DNA of 64,000 nucleotides from Anoplolepis gracilipes (Eukaryota; Arthropoda; Insecta; Hymenoptera; Formicidae), in the NCBI RefSeq assembly GCF_047496725.1, contig NC_132981.1, positions 5,112,001 to 5,176,000 of the forward strand, read 5' to 3'. Both the position numbers and the translations under genes were made by a program. Numbering within the stretch: the stretch's first letter is position 1; each line of letters starts with the position of its first letter. The notes beneath the pieces were generated by a model, which worked only from the letters and a program-made list of their open reading frames with translations, searched no databases and was not told where the DNA came from. Below, one piece after another: positions 33,372-45,068 of the stretch.

Positions 33372-35841
33372 GTGTGTGTGAAGCTGGCGTATCATTTCGT
33401 GGAAACTCACAAATAATTAAGAGTTCTGACTTTATTTTCAATAGTTCTAGAGTTCTTGATGGTTTAAACAAATAGTTCTGGCGATTAAAGCAAAAAAAAT
33501 GTTTTCGGACAAACTGAGATGCCAACTTCACGCAGCATCTCACTTTGTCCCACGACATTTTCGCTATCAGTAATTGTAGAAAATTGAAAGATCTATAGTT
33601 CTAGATGAGTTCTAAAAAGAGTTCTGCCACCCAAAAGCAGAAAAATGTTAATTAAGATAAAATAAAAAACAACAAATCCCATAGATACAGATCGAGGTGA
33701 GATGCCGGTCGATTATCGGTAGTTCTGCTCAATATAAAACAGTTCTCATATAGTTCTAGGCTTGTGCAATGCCTTTCCAAAGAGTTCTGCCATTTAAAAT
33801 AATTAGATAATTTTTTAATTAATTATTATACCTGAAAATCGTGTAATTTCATACATAAAGGTGAGATGCCGGTCGATTATCGAGAGTTCTGTTCAAAATT
33901 AAAGAGAGTTCTGTAAAAAATTATCTAATTATTTTAAATGGCAGAACTCTTTGGAAAGGCATTGCACAAACCCAGAACTATATGAGAACTGTTTTATATT
34001 GAACAGAACTCTCGATAATCGACCGGCATCTTACCTTTATGTATGAAATTACACGATTTTCGAGTATAATAATTAATTAAAAAATTATCTAATTATTTTA
34101 AATGGCAGAACTCTTTGGAAAGGCATTGCACAAGCCCAGAACTATATGAGAACTGTTTTATATTGAATAGAACTATCGATAATCGACTGGCATCTCACCT
34201 TTATGTATGAAATTACGCGTTTTTCGGGTATAATAATTAATTAAAAAATTATCTAAACATTTTAAATGGCAGAACTCTTTGGAAAGGCATTGTACAAGCC
34301 CAGAACTATATGAGAACTGTTTTATATTGAACAGAACTCTCGATAATCGACCGGCATCTCACCTTTATGTATGAAATTACGTGTTTTTCGGGTATAATAA
34401 TTAATTAAAAAATTATCGAAACATTTTAAATGGCAGAACTCTTTGGAAAGGCATTGTACAAGCCCAGAACTATATGAGAACTGTTTTATATTGAACAGAA
34501 CTCTCGATAATCGACCGGCATCTCACCTTTATGTATGAAATTACGCGTTTTTCGGGTATAATAATTAATTAAAAAATTATCTAAACATTTTAAATGGCAG
34601 AACTCTTTGGAAAGGCATTGTACAAGCCCAGAACTATATGAGAACTGTTTTATATTGAACAGAACTCTCGATAATCGACCGGCATCTCACCTTTATGTAT
34701 GAAATTATACGATTTTCGGGTATAATAATTAATTAAAAAATTATCTAATTATTTTAAATGGCAGAACTCTTTGGAAAGGCATTGCACAAGCCCAGAACTA
34801 TATGAGAACTGTTTTATGTTGAACAGAACTCTCGATAATCGACCGGCATCTCACCTTTATGTATGAAATTACGTGTTTTTCGGGTATAATAATTAATTAA
34901 AAAATTATCGAAACATTTTAAATGGCAGAACTCTTTGGAAAGGCATTGTACAAGCCCAGAACTATATGAGAACTGTTTTATATTGAACAGAACTCTCGAT
35001 AATCGACCGGCATCTCACCTTTATGTATGAAATTACGCGTTTTTCGGGTATAATAATTAATTAAAAAATTATCTAAACATTTTAAATGGCAGAACTCTTT
35101 GGAAAGGCATTGTACAAGCCCAGAACTATATGAGAACTGTTTTATATTGAACAGAACTCTCGATAATCGACCGGCATCTCACCTTTATGTATGAAATTAT
35201 ACGATTTTCGGGTATAATAATTAATTAAAAAATTATCTAATTATTTTAAATGGCAGAACTCTTTGGAAAGGCATTGCACAAGCCCAGAACTATATGAGAA
35301 CTGTTTTATGTTGAACAGAACTCTCGATAATCGACCGGCATCTCACCTTTATGTATGAAATTACACGATTTTCGGGTATAATAATTAATTAAAAAATTAT
35401 CTAATTATTTTAAATGGCAGAACTCTTTGGAAAGGCATTGCACAAGCCTAGAACTATATGAGAACTGTTTTATATTGAGCAGAACTATCGATAATCGACC
35501 GGCATCTCACCTCGATCTGTATCTATGGGATTCGTTGTTTATTTTATCTTAATTAACATTTTTCTGCTTTTGGGTGGCAGAACTCTTTTTAGAACTCATC
35601 TAGAACTATAGATCTTTCAATTTTCTACAATTACTGATAGCGAAAATGTCGTGGGACAAAGTGAGATGCTGCGTGAAGTTGGCATCTCAGTTTGTCTGAA
35701 GGCATTTTTTTTGCTTTAATCGCCAGAACTATTTGTTTAAACCATCAAGAACTCTAGAACTATTGAAAATAAAGTCAGAACTCTTAATTATTTGTGAGTT
35801 TCCACGAAATGATACGCCAACTTCACACACACCTCATTCAA
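33363..35841. mobile_element. Foldback-like non-autonomous DNA transposon, copy A (with target duplications)
   Basis: The element spans 33372-35832 (2461 bp), flanked by the 9-bp direct repeat CTCATTCAA at 33363-33371 and 35833-35841. The ends are inverted repeats beginning GTGTGTGTGAAG. The arms pair over about 520 bases (about 33372-33895 with 35310-35832). The left arm holds one 164-bp unit in reverse orientation; the right side holds ten units in direct orientation. No transposase frame is visible. Long arms built from internal tandem repeats plus a 9-bp duplication fit foldback elements or Mutator-like elements; which superfamily mobilised it cannot be told here. Confidence 0.85.
33941..35508. 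repeat. Ten 164-bp tandem repeats inside foldback copy A
   Basis: Units start at 33941, 34105, 34269, 34433, 34597, 34761, 34925, 35089, 35253 and 35417, exactly 164 bases apart. Each full unit has four AGAACT hexamers and an AT-rich segment with TAATTAATTAAAAAATTATC. Variant bases show a higher-order pattern: units 4-5-6 match units 7-8-9, a 492-bp period. Confidence 0.93.
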
Positions 35842-37487
35842 TTCATCATATTTAAATTTTGTTATTTAATTTAAAAAAGATTTTTTAATTTTGTTTAACT
35901 AATTTTATGTACATTAAAAATACAGGATGTTTAAAGAACAACAGGGTTTTAAAAATTTATATTTAATTCAGTAAGTAAGATTTTTCAATCATTTTGTTTG
36001 CTTACGTGTTCAATAAACTTGAAGTAATTTAAAGTTTTTATATATGAAGACGAATGTTTTTACGTCAATAAATGGCGCTCTCACAAAAATTTGAGTGAAA
36101 ATGATGCATCAATTGGATGACGTTGAGGACAAAAGAAATGGACCTTTTTTAAATTAATTTTTTTCAAAAATCAACAAAATGGTTCTCCACCCGAATATAG
36201 TCCGATCACATTTGTATCCGTACAGCGTTAGATATTTAAGTTTTGCACGTATTATATATTCACATATTAGTTTAATCGTCAATATCATCTAATAAATGCG
36301 TTTCACACAAATTATATGGAAGCACCAAACATCAAAAATTTGTTTTTATATATATAAAAACTTTTTTTAAAATATTTTTTTGATTACGAAAGAAACAATT
36401 TAATTAATTATCATAAATTAAGAAAAAAGTTGTTTTTCCGTAGCCCACTAAAATATTTTCCAACTATCCTAAAGATTACACTAGATTAATATTGTCACAT
36501 ATAATAAAAACCAAATATAAAGCATTTATTATATGCGCCTATTATAAACATTCTCTGTTGATTTTATCGAGAGCTGTTTTACAATACGCACTACGCAAAG
36601 ACTGAAAGTTTTCTAAGCATGCATACTGCTTTTTATTGTAAACTGTTTGTTTTCATTGTTGAGGAAGTGGAATGAATCATTGTGAACCATCCAAACAAGC
36701 GCGCACATATATACACGCGCACGCGCATACAAACCCACGCACGCAGTATACTATTGAATATTTTAACGCATTTGTACATGACAGTGATATGCCACAAATT
36801 ATTGGTTTCTGTGTGATGCAATTCAAATATGTAGATAATACTCATATAAAATATTTAAATAAGTTCTATTTATTACGTTTAATATTTACGTAAGATTGTT
36901 CGATGTTGATTAGAATATATTTGTAATTGCTCTATTTAATAACTTATTATGTATTTTTATGATGCAACTTATTTTGCGAATCATAAAAGCACATGTGATA
37001 AAATGTTAATATATTTAATATAAAGATATTTATCTACAAGATGTTTTTGCAAATGTATTACTCAAAGGTATCTTTTCTTTATAAAATAGGACTCATATAT
37101 GTAATAATAGAATAATCTTTCTTGTGAAATTATGATTAGATTGCGGCGAAATTAATATGTATTTGTGATGCTTATTACATTCTAATGAACAGAAATAAGT
37201 ATCTTAGGTAATTAAGAGTTGAGAGATTGTATAAATTTTGTAATTGTTACATGTTGTACGTTGTTATATATAACAATACTTCATATTTACATTATTTTGT
37301 TTATTTCTATAATAAGAAAATTTCTAGAAAAAAAATAATTATCATTTTATAATATAAAATTATGAAACAGAGATGTGAGCATTAATAACTATTTAAATAA
37401 AGAATTATATAATAGGTATAATATAATTATTTTTTCAAGGTAAATAACTTCTCGTGAATTGTCAAAAAAATAGATGTTTTAAAATAT
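35842..37487. other. Distal spacer between foldback copy A and gene 4
   Basis: AT-rich DNA nearly identical to 13914-15590; no supported gene. It includes the unit boundary near 37226. Confidence 0.5.
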
Positions 37488-37493
37488 TTTATT
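37488..37493 (-). terminator. Poly(A) signal AATAAA of gene 4
   Basis: AATAAA on the minus strand about 140 bases after the stop codon, conserved in all copies. Confidence 0.55.
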
Positions 37494-37632
37494 TTCTTAT
37501 ACAATCAAATAGGTGTACTTTGATTGGAGTCAAGCGAAATACCTTTATTTAGCTGAATCATATTGTTAATTAATTACGAGGCATTGTTGTCTTACTTTTA
37601 AGTGCATTTTCTTTATATTCCTAAATGTAATC

Positions 37633-39045
37633 TTAAGATTTTGACCTTAGCCCGAATAATACAGTGATGAAGAAAATCACTATGTATGCGACACTCACTA
37701 GAATACCCATGTAAACTTCTTTTTCGTTTAGGGTATAGCCCTTAAAAATGACTGCTCTCATGGCTATTGAGGGTAAAGCCGGCGGCATGCAGTAGCAAAC
37801 ATAGCGAACCATCTTTGGCATTGCCTCTATCGGCCATATAGCTCCTGTAATTGTATTCAATTACAAAAAAGGTTTCATTAATATAAATTAATAATTCTAT
37901 TCTGCATGAACTTTATCGATATTAGGTTTAATTAGATAAACTTTTGTTAGTTTTTTTTTTTTCATATTATTGATCAAATCTACGTCTTTCATTATACATT
38001 TTCTTATGTGTGTGTGTATATATATATACACATAAGAAAATAAAACATATTTAAGGAAACTTTAGAATTAATTTTATATGCAATACTGCTAAATTTAATA
38101 TTCTATATTGCCATTTGTGTAAAGTACAATACTAATAATATAAATAAAATACTAATAATATAAATATAAATAAAAAAGGTAATTGGTGTCAAAATGGAGA
38201 AAATATGGAACCTTACCGCTTAGCATTACTAGTGGACCAAAACTACCAATTGATGTATAATTTGCCATAGTGTGAGTCTTACATGTAACGGATATGAAGA
38301 AACCTGAGAATGTATTACACGATGAAAGATTAATTACATTAATTTTTTATTATTTATTAATTTATAATATTTTTACCGCTTGCGTTTCTTTTGAGACATC
38401 ATGTAGAGTATTTACCGTACATTAGTCCACTAAGACCGCCAAGAAACATGAGGAAGAATACATAGAAATAGGATCCTTCACATTTTAAACCCCATACAGG
38501 AAAGATTAGGCACATTGTCACCATAACATGAATAAATATGAGAATAGTCTGAGTGAGAACGTGAGCTAGTAAGATTTCCCTGTTCTTGACACCTGTTATA
38601 CACACTCACGTGTTATTATAGTAAAAACAATTGCAAATAAAAAGGAAATCGATAATTGGAAAATAATCTTATAGAAAAATAATCCCTGATTAAAATAAAT
38701 TATATACCTTGAACCAAATTTCTGTCCCAAACACCCTCCAGCCGGTCTGAGATTATCAAGAAGGTGGAAAGTGTGGTAGAGAGAAAAAAAGGCAACCTAA
38801 GCAAGTGTAATTTTAGCAAAAAAATGATCGCGTTGATATATTTATTATTTATATGTATTAAGATTGCGTATATTTACGTTCGAGTCTATACGTGTATACT
38901 AACGTCATTAATAAACTCGGTGTAAAAAAATAGTCATAACCATCATCCATAGTACCATAAACCGTATCAAACTGAAATTGATTAAAATTTTATTATTTTA
39001 TTTTTACTTTATTATAATGCTGTGCATTATCAAAAAATTATAACA

Positions 39046-39106
<61 letters not shown>

Positions 39107-42100
39107 ACTCACTCGAATAGGCACATTGCCCAATTTTGATGGATATTTACACTCTTTCATCAAATCTTCAAAAATTTCAAAGAAACGTTCGTAAAGCTTT
39201 TTCACCATAAATTGTCCAATTTGCATATCTGTAACAAAAATCGTAAATTTTAATAACTCTGTCAATGAACTATTTTAATTAATTAGCATGCTGTTAGTTA
39301 AGATGTTTAGAATCTAAAATAGTTTGTGTCTTAATTGGATTTCTTTTACTCAAAATAATTTTCTGTTAAGTTACTTAAGTCTAAAAATTAAATTAAGCTT
39401 TATTATATCAAACGCAATATAAATAATATAAACATACCACCCATATCGAGAAATACGTCAATCTCATTGGGCAGAATGTCTTCTGTCTTAATGAATGCGA
39501 AGCCGTCAATTCGTCTCTGTAAAGCTTCGGAAAAGTTGTGGCTAAAGTGCATTACGCCCACAAGATCACCGTCGTGTGCAGCATTAATCGCTTCAGACAT
39601 ATCGTTATAATATTTCTGAAAACAATAATATTAATAAAAATTTTTTCTTAATCAAAAATATATATAAATAATAGGTGTTGTAATATATAAAAAATATTTT
39701 TTTCATAAGTTTTACGTTAATAAATTTCAGATTTTATATCGCAATGATTCTCCAAGGAACATATATACATCCGTATTTTAACAATAGTATGATCACCGGT
39801 TTATATTCAAATAATTTTGCTAAAAGGAATAACAAAAACAATTTGTATATGATTGATTTTCAAAATCACTGAACCTGATTTGCGATAGAATCGCCATACT
39901 CGCGAAGAAATCTACAGCTGAGATTATGAAAGCGACAGGTGAGGCTCTCTTCATCATACCAGACGCTGCCGATGTTGTTGCCGTAATCGCAGTTACCAGC
40001 TTCATAATTGATAATACCAATCGTTAAGTCTTTTGGATCACCACCGACCCCGACAAAAAATGTGGCGATTTGTATGAGTGGGAAAAACACCGCAAAAACT
40101 AAAGTTCTGTAGAAATATACTATTTATTATTATCATTATCGTTGTCACGTGGATCTCATGTACCAATCCATAAAACTGAATTTTTCAAAATATAACATAT
40201 TGTATGCAATATGTATTGTACTGATTTAAAAAAATATGGCAAAAATTGAGATTAAAATAATTAAAACTTTTTTATAGTTTATATAAATACACTCTCCCCA
40301 TAAGAAAGTTAATTATTGACAGTTGACAGATACTTACGCATAAAAACGAACAAATTGAGTTATATTCTTTATCATTAAAGCCTTGAATCTTTTCAATGCT
40401 GAGACATTATATATCGATCTCGCTTGGCACTTCATGTTTCGATCCTTAACATAATTTATTTTTGTTTACATATTACTGATTTATATACATTGTTTTTTTT
40501 TATATCAGCAAAAATAGCATAAATTGTTTCATATATACTTTTATTCGTTTATAACTATCTTCATCTTGATGTAACGTATCATTTTCAGTATCTTTGACTT
40601 CTTGAACTTCGGAAACATTTTCATTCATTTCGTTATTTTGCGACTGACACAGATTTACGAACACCTCCTCTAAGGACGAACATTGAAATCGCTCTAGTAA
40701 TTTCTGCGACGACGATTCCGCCAACAATTTACCACGTCTCATCAACCCAATCTGCGTAGCATCAGATATATTAAAAATGTTTAACGAAATGAGATCAATA
40801 AAGAATAAAATTCACCATATTAGCATCTTTAGCTTCCTCGATATAATGTGTCGTCATTAACACGGTGATACCTTCCTCCTGAGTAATCCTAGTTAGATAG
40901 AGCCAGATGCTGCACAAAGAAAAAGTACATTTGAATACATTTTTCATCGGCATATGTGAGGTGTTCAAAGAGAGGAATTTTTTCAAAATCTACTTGCTTT
41001 TCCCTTAAAATTGGATCCAGCCCTACGGTAGGTTCGTCCAAAATCAGAAGTTCTGGACTGTGAATCAACGCAGCAGCGAAGGAGACTCTTCTTTGTTGTC
41101 CCCCGCTTATGTTTTTTATGAGACAGTTAGTCGACGGCAGTTGGAGCAATTCCGATAGAAATTTCTGTCTCGCATCTTAAAAACAATAAACGAGATTGCA
41201 TCTGTGTGTTTCGAACTAATTTACGTCACGTCATAAAATCTCGCAAATACAAACGAGATATTCAGAATAAAAATTGTGCCATCTCAAGAGTATCTCATGA
41301 AACTGAAATTTTTAGAAGCATGCAATATTGTATGTGGTGAAGCAATATATTTTTCTATTTCTACCGATCTCTTTGTCCTCGAGTCCGTTAATCCTGCCGA
41401 AGTAATACAAGGCTCCGCTCACGCTGAACTCTCCGACCAAGGAGATCTGCTGTGGCATGTAGCCCACACGAGGCCCAGGGATGCCGGAGCCCGGTTTACC
41501 TGGATGTCCTCCCAGAATCCATATGTTTCCCTTGTTGAGATTCTTAATTCCGACGATGCAGGATAATAATGTCGTTTTGCCGCAACCGCTTGGGCCTAAC
41601 AGTGCGTATCTGTTTTAGACAATATGAGAAAATCGAATTGTTTTAACAATAGTTAAGTTTATAATTTAGATGACACGTGATATTAAATATGAATATATGC
41701 ACGTAAATTGTAGATAAATCTTTGTTAATCTTGCAATAAATAATTTCGCGTATTAATTATTCTCAAGGTATTTTCATTTAAAGTGTAATCTATTCTTATC
41801 TAATCGCTTCATCGAAGAACAATACGATTTCTCTCGCGAATTATAATCAGTTAATACGGGATTGACAAATGGTGGATTGTTAATAAAATTATAGATTACA
41901 ATCTTTTACTACTTCGATTATTAAATATGTATGAATATAACGATAGCTTGTCGACAAAAACGAAAGCAACTTACTGTCGGCATAGTAATGCTTAGTTGTG
42001 TAAAATTTGAAATTTCCAGAGTTTGTTCATGAAATGTCAAAAAGTGAACTTAGCACTACTACACGTTCAATATATCTATTTGTAATGTCAAAACTTAATT

Positions 42101-43483
42101 TACCTAGAAAATATGTTTTGCTTAAATAATTTCGTTTTACGATTTTTATTTGGTAATACATATATACGTACTGTCAACTAAAAAGATATATCGATGTTAT
42201 GCAAAAGTGAAATTTTATATGTTTGCATTAATATATTATACAATATATTAAACTCGTTAAATGTTATCTCAAACAATTTAAAGGAAAAAACATTTCTTTC
42301 TTTTCTCGATTTTTAGATTAATTTTAACTCGTTATTGTTTTGTCTTTAATTTTTTTTTGCTTTAGTAATTATATTACTATAATTTTATTGTACTTTTGCA
42401 AGATGTTTAACTTTGCTCTGGTATTTTCTACATGCTATATGTTTTTTCCTATAAAATATGGATTAACTAAATAAATAATTAAATAGTCGATTTTGATTAT
42501 AAACGATTAGATCTTAGATGTGATGATTAGATACATATTTTAATTCAATTAACATATACATATTGGTGTACATTCGAATCTACAAATAATCTACAAATAA
42601 GAACTTTTAACGCTGTCCCAGCACACGATATCTATCCAAATTCTTTCCTCTGAGGCTACAAATAAGATTTTTGAATGCGCTTTTTGGGGATAATTATACG
42701 TAAAACGTTGAATAATACTTGAGAGAGAGAGAACAGTATTTGAACATAAATGTTGTGATACATTTTTATTTTCTTATCTTCGGAGTCTAACTTTAAAAAT
42801 ATACCAGATATTTGAGAATGTAATGAATATACTTACACATACATGTTGCACAATAAATATCCAAGTTACGAAATATTAAACTATTTTAGTTTAATATAAC
42901 AACAGAGCGAGATTTTAAATTTCCGAGATAGAATCCAAAATGTTTTTTATCTATTGTTGAAAGTTGCACGGTTATCGGTGTTTATTATTGACATAATTTG
43001 AGCAATCAGTGAATCTACGTGGAGAAGTGTATGACGATAATGTTCAGACCTCTCTTCCAACAAGTTGATGGACGAAGTAATTGAAATAATATTGACTTGA
43101 TACGGAGGTATCACATGAGACATGTATATCATATATATGTGTGTACATACAAAGATTTTTATACATACAAAGATTTTTTTTTATATTTGACGAATAATGT
43201 TGATAACTATATAATTAATTTTCTTATAAATCGATGTGACTGTTTGATTACTTTTTTGTCGCGTTTTAGCATCTGTTTCAGCTTTTCTTGGAAAACCTTA
43301 ATTGCAATTCATTGGTTCAAAGCGGAACTCGACAAAGAAACGATTAATCTTTAATATAAACTGAATAGTGATTACTTACATAGAACCTTTCGAGACGGTC
43401 ATGTTCAGGCCGTCGAGTATTGGTTCCTCTTGTTCATAATACTTGACGGCATTCTTTACGACCAATGCATTTTGTTGCATCAT
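37633..43483 (-). CDS. ABCH-type ABC half-transporter, copy 4
   Basis: Intact 698-residue half-transporter that appears identical in protein sequence to gene 3 in every exon I compared. Exons are 43380-43483, 41365-41609, 40998-41175, 40816-40909, 40539-40751, 40338-40444, 39875-40106, 39441-39615, 39113-39228, 38904-38971, 38708-38796, 38416-38592, 38217-38303 and 37633-37844. The domain order and motifs are those of copy 3. Differences from gene 3 are mostly in simple repeats (AT run in intron 9, poly(T) in intron 13) with a few single bases. Intron 3 uses the GC donor (GCAAGT). A second copy of the foldback element lies 1.6 kb upstream. The pair arose by a very recent duplication of about 11.7 kb; expression of one could mask loss of the other. 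Confidence 0.88.
37998..38041. repeat. Inverted repeat in intron 13 of gene 4
   Basis: Same 14-base arms and TG/TA-rich centre as in gene 3, identical in sequence. Confidence 0.8.
39053..39101. repeat. (AT)n microsatellite in intron 9 of gene 4
   Basis: About 24 AT units. The same place is shorter and interrupted in gene 3 (27394-27410), so it is a useful marker to tell the near-identical copies apart. Confidence 0.9.
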
Positions 43484-45068
43484 CTTGCAAAACGAGAATT
43501 GTTCGTTCAGCGATCGAACTGTAACATAATTTTTATTTTCGATAATTTAAATGCTGACTAGTCTTCTTTAAGCGATTAGTATTCGAAAATGCTGTTGTAG
43601 AAAGAAAAAAGTATAATGGAAATAGGTAAAGTACCAACATCTTTCTATCTTTTAGTTTTTAGCAGAGATAGATATCTCTAAATTTTATTTTCGAAATATT
43701 TTTGTCATCGATTATTAACGTGCTTTCACAAGATTTATACATTCTTATCTTACATTAAGATTTACATTAAGATTCATATGTATAATAATCTATACTATTA
43801 ATAAACTTTCGATTCTAATAACATATTAAGCCTATAGTAACGAAAATAGTGTAGAAAGAATGATTAGACAATCTGAAAAGTTTTTTCATGAGTGGTCATG
43901 TGTTTGTTAAAGTAGAAATTTTAAAATGTGATTTATCCAAGTTTATTTTAAATGGAATATTAAAAAGCAAGAACAACGAGGCTGCTAAGATAATTTTTTT
44001 TTTTTTGCTGACTTTATTCGATGAAGATGAAGTGATAAACAGCTTTATTTTAATTTGCAATAAACTTATTGTTAAAATATGTTTGTTACAGTATTTTATT
44101 CAATTTATTAATTAGCATAATTAAATTGATGAAGGGAATATTAAAGAATTTTATCTATCGCACAGAGAATATTCACAAGAATTTACAGAAACTCGAATTA
44201 CAATTAACTAATTTCTAGAAAAAGACGACACAATGAAATAATATGTAATCAAAATTATTATTCTTATTAGATTTTTTAAGTCCTCAAGATTATTAGCAAT
44301 TGAAATACAAATAGTAAATGTTAATAAAAACTTGCTTTTTGCATATTTTATAACATTATTATAACGTCAACATATGTTATTACATTATATTTATATTTTT
44401 GAATTATGACGGCAATCTTGTTTTGTGATGATCAATATGTAATTAGATAATTGCTTTGTATAATTTCTGATGATAAAAAAAATATGCATTTGTAACTGCT
44501 CTACTTAATACTTACGTAAGAATACTTGATGATGATTAATATATATCTATAATTCGTTCCACTTAACTTATGTTACATAATATTTTATAGCATATATATG
44601 TTAATATGCATAATTATTACGTAATGCGATTGAAGTAAATATTGTTTTATTACTCACAGTTGATCTTATTTTTCTCTAATTTCTGTAATGTTACTTATAT
44701 AGACACTTTTTGCGTTGTTGTAATTGTACATTGAAATGAGATTTAATTTTTAATACATATTTTGAATACATTCATATGCATCTTGATTATTATTTATGCC
44801 ATGTTTACGATTTTGATATTCACGTAATACAACTCGCAATATATAATTCCAAACAATAAAAAATAAGTACGGATTTAATTAAAAATAATTGCTCAAAAAA
44901 GAAAATGAATAACTAACAAATATTGATACCATCTATTTCCATTATACGCATATCCTACTATTTACCATTTTCTAACACAAAGTATATTTATACGATTATA
45001 CATAATTTAGATTATATCAATCATATAATTAACTTAAGAATTATACAAATGTATAAAGTCTCATTCAA
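43484..45068. other. Gene 4 proximal upstream region
   Basis: Near-copy of the gene 3 upstream region at 31788-33371; probable promoter. No separate gene is supported. Confidence 0.5.

Noticed and set aside
33364..33558. 64-codon minus-strand frame at the left arm of the foldback element (and at 45061)
   Set aside because: It lies in the inverted arm, shows no transposase feature and is not retained at useful length on the other arm.
33941..35508. Regular repeats considered as a CRISPR-like array
   Set aside because: The whole 164-bp unit is repeated with no unique spacers, and it sits within inverted arms and target duplications of a eukaryotic transposon.
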